The notes below the pieces were generated by a model. It saw only the letters and a program-made list of their open reading frames with translations. It was not told where the DNA came from and did no database searches. DNA of 64,000 nt from Reichenbachiella carrageenanivorans (lineage in GTDB: Bacteria; Bacteroidota; Bacteroidia; Cytophagales; Cyclobacteriaceae): assembly GCF_025639805.1 (NCBI RefSeq), contig NZ_CP106735.1:3071501-3135500 (forward strand), given 5' to 3'. Both the position numbers and the translations under genes were made by a program. This document shows, piece by piece, positions 18,489 through 27,932 of the stretch. Every line of letters starts with the position of its first letter. Within the stretch, counting starts at the first letter, position 1.

Positions 18489-20248
18489 TTTTTTTTTTCT
18501 GATGACGGGTCGTCATCTTTTTTTGGTGTTTTTTTGGTTGTCGTCTTTTTTGTGACTTTGGAGCCTATAGAGGCTGACATCCTAAACTTAGGTGAGGCTT
18601 TTTTAGAAGGTTCTTTTTTCTCTTTAGGTGTAGCTTTAGTCTTTGGTTCTGCTTTCTTTTTTGGGGTAGCCTTTTTAGCTGTACTGGCTTTTTTTGCCGT
18701 AGCTGGTTTAGCTGTAGTCGCAGCCTTTTTGGTAGTAGATTTTGTGGTTTTAGTTGCTGCTTTTTTTGTGGTAGTTTTTTTAGCCGTGGTCTTTGTTGCT
18801 GCTTTTTTCTCTGTAGTAGCTGCTGGTTTAGTCTCTTTTTTAACCTTCTCTTTTGTGAATTTGGTGCCACGTTTAAGTACTCCTAATCTGAATTTTTTCC
18901 CTGTTTTTGAGCTGCCAGGTGTCAGTTTGAGTTCTTGAATTTCTTTATCGATCTGGCTGAGTTCAGCCTCTGTGTCTTCTGTTGACTTGTCAGAAGAGCT
19001 GTCTATAGTGTTTTCCTCTTCTTCTATTTCATCTTCTAGCTCCTCTATTTCAATCGCTGCTTGAGGCTCTTCTTTCTCAGGTTCTTCCACTTCGATAGTA
19101 GTGGGCTCCACAGATTGCTCTATTTTGTCTGTAGAATCTGAGGTTTCTTCATCTGAACTGCTATCTTCTATGAATGATTCGCTATCAACTATGGCTGAAA
19201 GCTCATCTGACGATATGGTCGGCGTACTAGTATCTGGGGTTTCTTGTTTAGCGGATATTTCTTCTGCTGGTGAAGGTGCCGTTTCTTCAATTGCTTCTTT
19301 AGGCTTTTCTGTAGTTGCAGTTTTTGAGCTGTCAATAGATCCTTCTATCTCTTCAGCAGTATCCTCTGCTTTTTCATCTTCCTCTATGGCAGATTCTGCA
19401 TCTACAATAGCAGAGAGTTCGTCCGAAGAAATAATGTCAATACTAGACTCTGCTTTTTTTTCTGTTTCTACTGCAGGAATTGGGTCTTGCTCGCTTGTAG
19501 ATTTTTTTAGTTGCGTGTCTTTTTTTGCAATTTTAGAAAGTGCTTTGGAGATAGACTCTTCTTCGGCTTGTATCTCTTCGGCAACTTGACTTTTTAGTTT
19601 TTCGACTTCGTCGGATACTACATTTTTTTCTGATGCAGGTTCAGCAGGTTTTACTTCGTCGGCGAGTTCTGCAGTCTTAGGTTCTTCTACTAATTTGCTG
19701 GTTGGCTTGGCTATGGTTTCTGATTCAGGGCTATTTAGGTCTAGCGCCTTTTCAGTTGGGGTAGATGCAGTGTTTGGGTCTTCAATTACAATCTCCTCAG
19801 GGTGCTTTTTGTCATACTCCAGATAATGTTCTCGACTAGCTTTCCATTTTTCCAGATTAGCATAAATTTCTTTGATTAGCTCACTTTGTTCTTCGTCCGT
19901 GTTGAGCGTTGGGGCTTTACGTGGTGCTACAGATGTGGTCGCAGCAGTTTTTGTAGTTGGTTGTTGGCTGGTGGGGGTAGGAGTCGCTGTAGCCTTAGTT
20001 GGTTTTGCAAACTTGACTTTACCGAGGATGTAGTGTTTAAATATGTTTCTATTGGTCGAATAAATCGCCGCAGTACTCATCTTCTGTGTAGAAGAGGACT
20101 TCTTTAGGTTTCTGCTGGCATACGCTATCGCACAGTGCCCGCTTTGAAAATAAGGGTTTGCTTTGACGAGGGTTTCCAACTCTACAAAATCGGCATCTGA
20201 TATGTTTTCAGGTGCCTTCATCAACTCTAGAAATGTTTGCTTATTCAA
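18476..20248 (-). CDS. Low-complexity Bacteroidota protein with histone-H1-like tail; frameshifted near the 3' end
   Basis: 590 aa as read. Residues 1-85 (MNKQTFLELMKAPENIS, VKANPYFQSGHCAIAYASRNL, NIFKHYILGKVKF) are a conserved N-terminal domain seen in Cytophagales proteins located between lptE and secG. A long acidic, Ser/Thr/Glu-rich middle follows; the unit ISSDELSAIVDxES occurs twice (residues ~275 and ~346). Then comes a Lys/Ala/Thr-rich stretch (residues ~475-570) with repeated AAKKxT-type units, resembling histone H1. The stop at 18476 lies just after an A10 run; the conserved TPR-like C-terminus continues in another frame to 18171. Function unknown. It is 42 bp after lptE and in the same operon. 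Confidence 0.8.
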   Translation of the reverse strand: MNKQTFLELMKAPENISDADFVELETLVKANPYFQSGHCAIAYASRNLKKSSSTQKMSTAAIYSTNRNIFKHYILGKVKFAKPTKATATPTPTSQQPTTKTAATTSVAPRKAPTLNTDEEQSELIKEIYANLEKWKASREHYLEYDKKHPEEIVIEDPNTASTPTEKALDLNSPESETIAKPTSKLVEEPKTAELADEVKPAEPASEKNVVSDEVEKLKSQVAEEIQAEEESISKALSKIAKKDTQLKKSTSEQDPIPAVETEKKAESSIDIISSDELSAIVDAESAIEEDEKAEDTAEEIEGSIDSSKTATTEKPKEAIEETAPSPAEEISAKQETPDTSTPTISSDELSAIVDSESFIEDSSSDEETSDSTDKIEQSVEPTTIEVEEPEKEEPQAAIEIEELEDEIEEEENTIDSSSDKSTEDTEAELSQIDKEIQELKLTPGSSKTGKKFRLGVLKRGTKFTKEKVKKETKPAATTEKKAATKTTAKKTTTKKAATKTTKSTTKKAATTAKPATAKKASTAKKATPKKKAEPKTKATPKEKKEPSKKASPKFRMSASIGSKVTKKTTTKKTPKKDDDPSSEKKNLKK

Positions 20249-20290
20249 GGATGGCTCTCAGTTATGCGTAAGCGATAAAGATAACAAAAA

Positions 20291-20818
20291 TTACCAATTG
20301 GCAACAGAAGAGTTGAAAATATCAAAAATGATTTGGTCGAAAATCTCATTTACGAATTCTTCTTCATTGGCGGATAAATCCTCTCTGTTTTGATCAAAGT
20401 CCTTGTAAAAGGAAAAGGTTTGGTCAAAATCAAATTGGTCGTCTTCTAGGTTAGCATAGGTGGCGGATACAAATATTGTAATTCTAGTCAGACTGGTCAA
20501 GTCTACTTTGCTGGGGTCTTCATTGGCTGATACCGCTACTGGTGTAAGTGTGTAATTGTCGATGCTACCTTCTAATTGCAAATCTCCTTCGCCGTTAACC
20601 AATACAAGGCTGGTGTTTTTGAGGTAGTAATCTTTGATCCTTTCGGTAAAGACGGCACTCATGTTGGAGGGGCCTAGTGGCGAATTGTTGTAAAACGTCT
20701 GAATCGAAATGGTTTTTACATTGGGCGAAATAGACGCGCCTGTGAATGAATACACTCCGCAGGAAGTATTCAATATGGCAAAAGCCACTAAAATGAAAAG
20801 ACTAGTCTTCCAGTTCAT
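20291..20818 (-). CDS. lptE: LPS-assembly lipoprotein LptE
   Basis: 175 aa lipoprotein (signal ending LNTSC, Cys20). LptE plugs the LptD outer-membrane barrel for lipopolysaccharide insertion. Bacteroidota-type LptE features: GVYSFTGASISPNVKTISIQTFYN after the lipobox, F-T-E-x-I-K-D-Y-Y near residue 60, LQLEGSIDNYTLTPVAV near 82, and a C-terminal amphipathic helix (EEEFVNEIFDQIIFDIFNSS). It overlaps the 3' end of the sigma-54 activator gene by 17 bp, so it is translated in the same message. Confidence 0.88.
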   Translation of the reverse strand: MNWKTSLFILVAFAILNTSCGVYSFTGASISPNVKTISIQTFYNNSPLGPSNMSAVFTERIKDYYLKNTSLVLVNGEGDLQLEGSIDNYTLTPVAVSANEDPSKVDLTSLTRITIFVSATYANLEDDQFDFDQTFSFYKDFDQNREDLSANEEEFVNEIFDQIIFDIFNSSVANW

Positions 20819-22079
20819 AGTGTTTGATTTTTCTATATAAAGTACGCTCAGATATTCCGAGATCTTGGGCAGCGTATTTTCTTTTATTTCTATTTTTTCT
20901 CAAAGCACGAATGATTAGTTCCTTCTCTTTTTTCTCTATAGAGAGGGAATCATCCTGTTCTGTTTCGTGTGCGATGTCTTCCACCTTGTCGGAGTCAAAA
21001 TCCTGATAATCGTCTTGGTTGAGTATGACGGGGGTATCCATTGGGTTTTCAGAAAAGTCTGAAAACTGCTCGTCTTTCAGCTCTAGGTTGCTAAATAGCT
21101 TGCCATGCTCTTTGATGATTTCGGCACGGTCGCTACTGTCACCAGCATTCTGCAGTACTAATTTCTTAAGTTCATTCATGTCCTTTTTCATATCAAAAAG
21201 GATCTTGTATAAAATGTCTCTTTCTGAGAATCCTTCACTACCAGCTGTGGCACCCGAGCGCTTGTCTAATAAGGCAGGCAAGTTGCTTATCTCTTGTGGA
21301 AGATATTTTTTCATGGTGTCCTCATCGAGCGTACGGTTCATCTCTAATACCGAAATTTGTTCTGCCAGATTTTTCAATTGACGAATATTGCCAGGAAACC
21401 TGAATTTCATGAGTGCTTCTTTGGCACCATCTGTCAGTTTGATTGCATCTACATGATATTGTTCTCCAAAGTCATAGGCAAATTTCCTGAAAAGTAGTTC
21501 GATATCCGATCCCCTCTCTCGGAGAGCAGGTACATATATTGGTACTGTGTTGAGTCTATAATATAGATCTTCTCTGAATTTCTTCTTTTCTACTGCATTG
21601 ATCAGATTGACATTGGTGGCAGCCAGTACGCGTACATTTGTTTTTTGGACTTTTGAAGAACCTACTTTAATGAATTCTCCATTTTCAAGTACACGTAAAA
21701 GACGGGCTTGCGTACTCATGGGCATTTCTCCGATTTCATCTAGGAATATCGTGCCGCCGTCAGTTACTTCGAAGTATCCTTTTCTGGCTTCGTGCGCTCC
21801 TGTAAACGAGCCTTTTTCGTGACCAAAAAGCTCTGAATCTATAGTGCCTTCTGGGATAGCTCCACAGTTGATTGCGATAAATTGCCCATGCTTTCGCTTG
21901 CTTAACGAATGAATAATTTTTGAAAATGATTCTTTACCACTTCCACTTTCTCCAGTAATGAGCACACTCATGTCGGTAGGAGCTACTTGGGCGGCTACGT
22001 TGATGGCTTGGTTGAGCAATGGCGAGTTGCCAATGATCCCAAAACGTTGTTTGATGCTTAGAATTTCAGATTCTTTCAC
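20802..22079 (-). CDS. Sigma-54-dependent transcriptional activator (no receiver domain)
   Basis: 425 aa. AAA+ sigma-54 interaction domain: Walker A GESGSGKE near residues 43-50, the GSFTGA loop (GAFTGA variant) near 105, Walker B IFLDEIGEMP near 125, and the R-finger region. The C-terminal Fis-type HTH (RKYAAQDLGISERTLYRKIKHY) is at ~395-422. No phospho-receiver or other N-terminal sensor is present, and a ~110-residue acidic linker lies between the AAA+ and HTH parts. Control must therefore come through another route. It is 12 bp after miaB and overlaps lptE. This arrangement is common in Bacteroidota; the targets are unknown. Confidence 0.92.
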   Translation of the reverse strand: MKESEILSIKQRFGIIGNSPLLNQAINVAAQVAPTDMSVLITGESGSGKESFSKIIHSLSKRKHGQFIAINCGAIPEGTIDSELFGHEKGSFTGAHEARKGYFEVTDGGTIFLDEIGEMPMSTQARLLRVLENGEFIKVGSSKVQKTNVRVLAATNVNLINAVEKKKFREDLYYRLNTVPIYVPALRERGSDIELLFRKFAYDFGEQYHVDAIKLTDGAKEALMKFRFPGNIRQLKNLAEQISVLEMNRTLDEDTMKKYLPQEISNLPALLDKRSGATAGSEGFSERDILYKILFDMKKDMNELKKLVLQNAGDSSDRAEIIKEHGKLFSNLELKDEQFSDFSENPMDTPVILNQDDYQDFDSDKVEDIAHETEQDDSLSIEKKEKELIIRALRKNRNKRKYAAQDLGISERTLYRKIKHYELED

Positions 22080-22091
22080 AAGTATGAGGGG

Positions 22092-23549
22092 TTAGTTTTC
22101 GACAACTGATGCCAATAGTGTGCCTGTGGTGACATCATTTACCTTCACATGTACATACTCTCCTTTTTTATACTCTCCAGCATCGAATACAGCTACGCGG
22201 TTGCAGGTAGTCCGACCTTGTAGTTGACTTTTAGACCTTTTGGAAAAACCTTCGATCAGTACTTTATAGGTTTTGCCGAGTGTCATTTTATTTCGTTCAA
22301 TAGAGAGTTCTCTTTGCAAATTGATGATTTCGGTGAGCCTTCTTTTTTTAACATCCATAGGGATGTCGTCCTTGTATTTTTTTTCGGCCAGTGTGCCTGG
22401 TCTTTCGGAGTAGAAAAACATATACGAGTAGTCGTATCTCACGTATTCCATCAGAGACAAGGTGTCTTGGTGTTCTTCTTCTGTTTCTCCACAAAAACCA
22501 GCAATCATATCGCTAGAGATGCCACATTCCTGACCCAAGATTTCTCTGATTCGGTCGATCTTACTAATGTACCAATCCCTGTCATACGTACGGTTCATTC
22601 TTTCCAGTATTCTGGAATTGCCACTTTGGGCAGGGAAGTGGATGTACTTGCAGAGATTTTCGTATTTTTTCATCGTATAGAGGACATCGTCTGTGATGTC
22701 TTTGGGATGCGAGGTAGCAAAACGCACTCTTAGCAATGGGCTTACTAGCGCCACCATTTCCAGCAGGTCGGCAAAGTTGACGACTTCGCTTGCTTCACTT
22801 TTTTCTAATCTGGCTTTGTTATTTTGCTCTGGAGACCATTTGTAGGAGTCTACGTTTTGTCCCAGTAAGGTGACTTCTCTATAACCTTTGTCCAATAGGT
22901 CTTGAGCTTCTTTTACGACGGAATAGGGGTCTCTGCTTCTTTCGCGTCCACGAGTAAAAGGTACTACGCAAAAGGAGCACATATTGTCACAACCACGCAT
23001 GATCGAAATAAATGCAGTTACACCATTGGAATTGAGCCGTACAGGGCTGATGTCTGCATAGGTTTCTTCACGAGAGAGGAAGGTGTTGACCGCCTTTTGA
23101 CCAGTGCTTACTTCGTCTAGCATATTGGGTAGGTCTCGGTAGGCATCTGGGCCTACCACAAGGTCTACAATTTTTTCTTCTTCCAGTAGTTTTGATTTGA
23201 GGCGCTCAGCCATACAGCCGAGTACTCCAATGACCATTTCTGGATTTTTCTTTTTGTATTGATTGATTTCACTCAATCTATTTCTTACCGTGGTTTCAGC
23301 CTTTTCTCTAATAGAGCAAGTATTAAGAAACGTTACATCTGCCTCTTCGATAGATGAGGTTGTGCTATACCCTTCTTTTTTTAAGATAGAAGACACGATT
23401 TCACTATCGGAAAAGTTCATCTGACAACCATAACTTTCGATGTACAGTTTTTTTTGTCCGATGTTTTTCTCCTCTTTTGTAATATTAACGACGTCGCAAC
23501 TTTCTTGCGTATTGTCAATAATATCTATATCACCAATTATCTCTTTCAC
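22092..23549 (-). CDS. miaB: tRNA-2-methylthio-N6-dimethylallyladenosine synthase MiaB
   Basis: 485 aa from a GTG at 23549. The frame extends to an ATG at 23591, but that codon lies upstream of a perfect -7 box (TATCTTTG, 23574-23581), so the GTG start is preferred. MiaB adds the methylthio group at A37 of certain tRNAs. Domains: N-terminal UPF0004 with [15 protein letters not shown] (first cluster Cys), the radical SAM motif [11 protein letters not shown] near residue 185, and a C-terminal TRAM domain ([11 protein letters not shown] ... [17 protein letters not shown]). First gene of the operon running to secG. Confidence 0.95.
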   Translation of the reverse strand: MKEIIGDIDIIDNTQESCDVVNITKEEKNIGQKKLYIESYGCQMNFSDSEIVSSILKKEGYSTTSSIEEADVTFLNTCSIREKAETTVRNRLSEINQYKKKNPEMVIGVLGCMAERLKSKLLEEEKIVDLVVGPDAYRDLPNMLDEVSTGQKAVNTFLSREETYADISPVRLNSNGVTAFISIMRGCDNMCSFCVVPFTRGRERSRDPYSVVKEAQDLLDKGYREVTLLGQNVDSYKWSPEQNNKARLEKSEASEVVNFADLLEMVALVSPLLRVRFATSHPKDITDDVLYTMKKYENLCKYIHFPAQSGNSRILERMNRTYDRDWYISKIDRIREILGQECGISSDMIAGFCGETEEEHQDTLSLMEYVRYDYSYMFFYSERPGTLAEKKYKDDIPMDVKKRRLTEIINLQRELSIERNKMTLGKTYKVLIEGFSKRSKSQLQGRTTCNRVAVFDAGEYKKGEYVHVKVNDVTTGTLLASVVEN

Positions 23550-23573
23550 CTGTACGTAATTTTTAAAAGATTG

Positions 23574-23581
23574 CAAAGATA
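23574..23581 (-). promoter_or_regulatory. -7 promoter box of the miaB operon
   Basis: Reads TATCTTTG on the minus strand, ~25 bp before the GTG start at 23549. It decides between the two possible miaB starts. Confidence 0.5.
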
Positions 23582-23703
23582 AGGTAATCAAGACAAAATG
23601 TCAGACCTTATTTGGTTGCTAATTCAAATTCTTTTATCAATTGAAGTAATTATAATTTTAATCTTAGAATGCTTCATAATAGCCCATATTGAGTGATACT
23701 TTT

Positions 23704-26700
23704 ATGCAGATGAGTATTGTGACTAATAAAATATTGATCTTTTGGGTAGGTGCTTTTTTGCTCCAACTATTTGCTTTTGCTTCCTTGGCTCAAGAGGAGT
23801 ACTATATGGTATATCTGAAAATGGATATGCAAACTGCGCCATCCACTAGCGGGAGGGTTGTTTCAGGCGCTCAAAAACAATTGGATCTAAATGCACTTCC
23901 CAAGGTACTGGCGGTAGAACCATTGAGGTATGGAGGACAGTCGGCCTCTAGTCAAAGAACTTTTATCCAAAAGAGCAGATACCTTGATGGTATCTATAAG
24001 TTGAAGGTGGATACGACTGTTGATCTGGAAGTATGGCTTAGAGAAGTATCTGCCAACGAACAGGTGAAGTATGCGGAGGTGGAGGAGCCTGTTCAATTGT
24101 TACTCACACCCAATGACCCAAGCGTGCCTAGTCAAGACTATTTGACTAAGATAAAGGCCTATGATGCTTGGAATATCACTCAAGGAGATCCTTCTTATGT
24201 GATTGCGATTAGCGACAATGGTACTGATTATGATCATGAAGATCTTTTGGGTAATCTCTCCTACAATGTGGCAGATCCTGTGAATGGGATAGACGACGAC
24301 AATAATGGCTACATAGATGATTATGTAGGGTGGGATCTGGCAGATGAAGATAATGATCCTCAAGGCGACCTGTCGGAAGGTGATGCTTCTCATGGGACAC
24401 TGGTGGCGGGAATAGCCGCTGCGCAGACCAACAATGGTGTGGGCATAGCAGGCACAGGTTATCATAGTGTTTTTTATCCTATAAAAGTTTTTAGATCCTC
24501 TAATGGTTTCTCAAGAAATGCCTATGAATCCATCGTGTATGCTGCGGATCAGGGGTGTGAGGTGATTAATCTGTCTTGGGGAGTTGCGGCTACTTCTGGT
24601 TCGCAGGCCTTGCAAGATATTATCAATTATGCGGTGCTCGAAAAAAATATGGTGGTGGTAGCTGCCGCTGGGAATACGAATGCAGATTTGGATTTTTATC
24701 CTGCTTCTTACGATCATGTACTTTCTGTGGGGATGACTGATATAAATGACAATAAGCAAACTCATGCAACCTATAGCTATAAAATAGACCTGATGGCACC
24801 TGGGGCTTCTAACTACGCTACGGCCAATAATGATACTTATAAATCTGGTTCAGGATCTTCATTTGCGGCACCACAAGTGGCTGGTACGGCCGCTTTGGTG
24901 ATGGACGCCTTCCCTGACTATAGTGCGATACAGGTGATGGAACAAATCAGAATGACCAGTGATGATATCTATGACGTGGGTGGCAATTCGATTTATGAAG
25001 GTAAGCTGGGCAAAGGGCGCTTAAATATGTATCGTGCAGTGTCCGAAAAAGAAGTAGCTTCGATAAGAAGTTATGGTTATTCCTACTCAGGGCCATTCGA
25101 TAAGTTGTTGTTCAGAGATGATACTGTAACCGTTCATCTAAATTTCGTGAATATTCTGAGGCCAGTAAAAAATGCAGTAGTTCATATCAGTAGCACTTCT
25201 CCTCATGTAGAAATCCTTAATCATGCAGTAGCACTCGGTGCTTTAGAGACAATGGATTCTGTAAAAAATGTGATTGTCAAGATTCGTTTGACTTCGGATG
25301 CACCCACTAGTGAAAAGATTGGTTTTAGGATGACTTACACTGATATTTTGGGTTATGATGATTTCGAATACTTTGAGTTTACCACTGCACCTTCTTATCT
25401 GGAAATGAGTAATCAAAAAATAGCCATGATCGTAGAGTCGGATGGTCGACTAGGGCATATCAATGATGAGAGCAATCAAGGTTATGGACTGCTATACGAT
25501 GGGCAGCAAGTCGCTCGGTTTATGGGAGTTGTGATGGGCACATCACCAGATTCTATTTCAGACAATGTCATCAATGATTTTACTGCCTATACGTACGAAG
25601 ATGATTTGTCTGCTATTAAAAATATTAAATTCATTTCTCGTGATGAGGCCGATCTGTATAGTTTGGGTTCGTTGTCAGATGCAGGAGCTGACAAATCGCT
25701 TGGGTTGTTGATAGAGCAAGAGTTTTTGATTTGGAATGAGGCAAGTGATGCCGACTATCTAGTGGCAGAATACCGACTAACCAATACTACAGATAAGAGC
25801 AAAGCCAACATGAAATTTGGATGGTATATGGATTTTAATATTGGTGATTCCACCAAGAATTTTGTGAACTGGGAAGCCAGTCATCAGCTAGCCTACACGT
25901 ATAGTATCGAAAATCCTGACCTGCTGATGGGGGTAGCTTTGATTACCAATCAAAATGTAATCGTCAATGCCATAGACTTGTTTGATCAGAATGAGTTGCC
26001 ACTCGATATAGCCAATACATTTAGTGATCAGCTTAAATATGATATGCTCAATACCCAAAAGACCACTGCTGGGGATGCTGCAGGCTATGACGTAGCACAA
26101 CTAGTGACTGCCGACTTGGGTACTTTTGCTGCTTTAGGCTCAGAAAAAATCGCTTATGCTTTGGTGTTTGCTACCGACTTGGCTACTCTCAAGGCCAACG
26201 TAGATAAGGCAACGGCTAAGTACAATGCTTTTTTGAATGCGCCACCGCTCAATCTGGTGGTGGGTGCCTGCGAAAACGAGGAACTACTTTTGGGTAATGA
26301 GGATCCTATAGCTGTGTATAGTGATGCGCTGGGAATTGATCTTCTGATGAGTGGCACAGATCTCAATTTAGGTTCTTTTGACCATAATAGTACGTTGTAT
26401 TTTAAAGAAATCACGGGTGGGTATGAATCTGATGTTTACAAAATGCAGATATCTATAGCCAACCCACAAATAGACTTTAGCACTTCCCCTGAGATACTAT
26501 ATTTAGGAGACGATCCCAACAATGAAGTCCAGTTTCAAGACTTGAGTTTAGGTGGGGTAGTATGGAGTTGGAGTTTTGATAATGGCTCTTTTTCTTTGGT
26601 TCAAAATCCGAGAATTAGCTTCGATGCCGTAGGAAACTACTCCATTGACTTTACGGTGAGTACTGCCATCGGTTGTGAGGAGTCTTTGAATCGTACTTTC

Positions 26701-27924
26701 GTGGTAAAGCAGAGAGGGGTGAGTCCTGTTATTTCGGATCAAACGGTGTGTGAAGGAGCAGCAGTGAGTATTTCGGCAAGCAATTCTAATAGTCTTCGGT
26801 TTTTCAGTTCTAAGACTTCTGAGTTGCCTTTTTATGAAGGAGCCACATACGATATACCAGCACTTAACCAGAGCGTGACTTATTATGTGTCGTCAGATGC
26901 AGATACAGAGGAGAGTGCCAGAGTACCAGTGGTACTTACTGTAGATGCCGTGCATGCTGATTTCGAATTTCTACCAGATACTTTGGATATGAGTAGTGCC
27001 AGTCTGATTCGTGTCTTGGATAAGAGTACGGGTGGGACAGAGGTCGTTTGGAAGATGAATAATAAAATTACGGCAGGAAGTCAGTCGTTTGTGTATGATT
27101 TTGAAGGATTATCTAGTTTGTCTATTCATCAGCAAGTTACGAGTGTTAATGGCTGTGTATCTACCAAATATGAGGTCGTTCCTTTGCAAACAACAAGCAA
27201 AGGCGGAATTAGTGAACTGGATATTTGTGAATGGGAGCATGTGACCGCCAAGCCCCAGTTTGGAAGTCATTTTGTTTTTTATTCTGATAAAGATAAAACC
27301 CATATTTTGGATAAAGGAAAGGAGGCTGTCTTTGGGCCGATTCGTACAGATACTTCTTTTTTTATATCCAATATCACCCATTATTTGGAGAGTGATTTAG
27401 TGGAGTTTGAGATTGATGTAGATGAATTCGAAACCCAAATACTGGCGACGCCAGATAGCTTGCTGTTTGATCAGGGTAGAAATGCAACTTTTAGTATAGA
27501 CAACAAGGAGGTGGTGAGCACCCGCTGGTTTCAAGACAATGGATTGCAAGCTTTCGTGGCTAGGCCTACTTTTAGCTATCAGCAGCCAGGTGATTATATG
27601 CTTACGGCGATTTCTAAAAATAAAAATGCCTGTGCAGATACGGCTACACTCTCTTATAAGGTTTATCAAATATTAGATGCAGCGCAGCACACCCAGTCTA
27701 TCCGCTTATACCCCAATCCTGCTGCAGAAGTATTGACTATTCATACGGAGGCTTTGTTAGAAGATCTTGTGATCTTTGATGCTTTTGGTAGGGCATATAC
27801 TTGCGCCTTACAGCAGTATGCTATGGGGCTATTTATTGAGGTGTCGCACTTGAGTCATGGAGTATATTTTCTACAAGGACATTCAGGTAATAATCACTTT
27901 AGTCTCAAATTTATCAAACAATAA
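23704..27924 (+). CDS. Secreted subtilisin-like serine peptidase (S8) with T9SS sorting domain
   Basis: 1406 aa from the ATG at 23704; an ATG at 23710 and a TTG at 23689 are alternatives. The signal peptide ends FASLAQ. The S8 catalytic triad is intact: Asp in ISDNGTDYDHEDL (~169), His in SHGTLVAGIAA (~230) and Ser in SGSGSSFAAPQVAGT (~385), with the oxyanion Asn in AAAGNTN. A calcium-binding-like Asp/Asn loop (NGIDDDNNGYIDD) follows the Asp site. A PKD-like domain (VVWSWSFDNG, ~960) and Ig-like repeats fill the rest, and residues ~1330-1406 form a T9SS type A tail (LYPNPAAEVLTI ... FIKQ). It should be exported and cell-surface bound or released. Confidence 0.93.
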   Translation: MQMSIVTNKILIFWVGAFLLQLFAFASLAQEEYYMVYLKMDMQTAPSTSGRVVSGAQKQLDLNALPKVLAVEPLRYGGQSASSQRTFIQKSRYLDGIYKLKVDTTVDLEVWLREVSANEQVKYAEVEEPVQLLLTPNDPSVPSQDYLTKIKAYDAWNITQGDPSYVIAISDNGTDYDHEDLLGNLSYNVADPVNGIDDDNNGYIDDYVGWDLADEDNDPQGDLSEGDASHGTLVAGIAAAQTNNGVGIAGTGYHSVFYPIKVFRSSNGFSRNAYESIVYAADQGCEVINLSWGVAATSGSQALQDIINYAVLEKNMVVVAAAGNTNADLDFYPASYDHVLSVGMTDINDNKQTHATYSYKIDLMAPGASNYATANNDTYKSGSGSSFAAPQVAGTAALVMDAFPDYSAIQVMEQIRMTSDDIYDVGGNSIYEGKLGKGRLNMYRAVSEKEVASIRSYGYSYSGPFDKLLFRDDTVTVHLNFVNILRPVKNAVVHISSTSPHVEILNHAVALGALETMDSVKNVIVKIRLTSDAPTSEKIGFRMTYTDILGYDDFEYFEFTTAPSYLEMSNQKIAMIVESDGRLGHINDESNQGYGLLYDGQQVARFMGVVMGTSPDSISDNVINDFTAYTYEDDLSAIKNIKFISRDEADLYSLGSLSDAGADKSLGLLIEQEFLIWNEASDADYLVAEYRLTNTTDKSKANMKFGWYMDFNIGDSTKNFVNWEASHQLAYTYSIENPDLLMGVALITNQNVIVNAIDLFDQNELPLDIANTFSDQLKYDMLNTQKTTAGDAAGYDVAQLVTADLGTFAALGSEKIAYALVFATDLATLKANVDKATAKYNAFLNAPPLNLVVGACENEELLLGNEDPIAVYSDALGIDLLMSGTDLNLGSFDHNSTLYFKEITGGYESDVYKMQISIANPQIDFSTSPEILYLGDDPNNEVQFQDLSLGGVVWSWSFDNGSFSLVQNPRISFDAVGNYSIDFTVSTAIGCEESLNRTFVVKQRGVSPVISDQTVCEGAAVSISASNSNSLRFFSSKTSELPFYEGATYDIPALNQSVTYYVSSDADTEESARVPVVLTVDAVHADFEFLPDTLDMSSASLIRVLDKSTGGTEVVWKMNNKITAGSQSFVYDFEGLSSLSIHQQVTSVNGCVSTKYEVVPLQTTSKGGISELDICEWEHVTAKPQFGSHFVFYSDKDKTHILDKGKEAVFGPIRTDTSFFISNITHYLESDLVEFEIDVDEFETQILATPDSLLFDQGRNATFSIDNKEVVSTRWFQDNGLQAFVARPTFSYQQPGDYMLTAISKNKNACADTATLSYKVYQILDAAQHTQSIRLYPNPAAEVLTIHTEALLEDLVIFDAFGRAYTCALQQYAMGLFIEVSHLSHGVYFLQGHSGNNHFSLKFIKQ

Positions 27925-27932
27925 AAGTAAAG

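Noticed and set aside
18471..18938. Plus-strand ORF of 155 codons opposite the Lys-rich tail
   Set aside because: Its Phe/Val/Ala-rich composition is the antisense image of Lys/Thr/Ala repeats; no start signal or family match.
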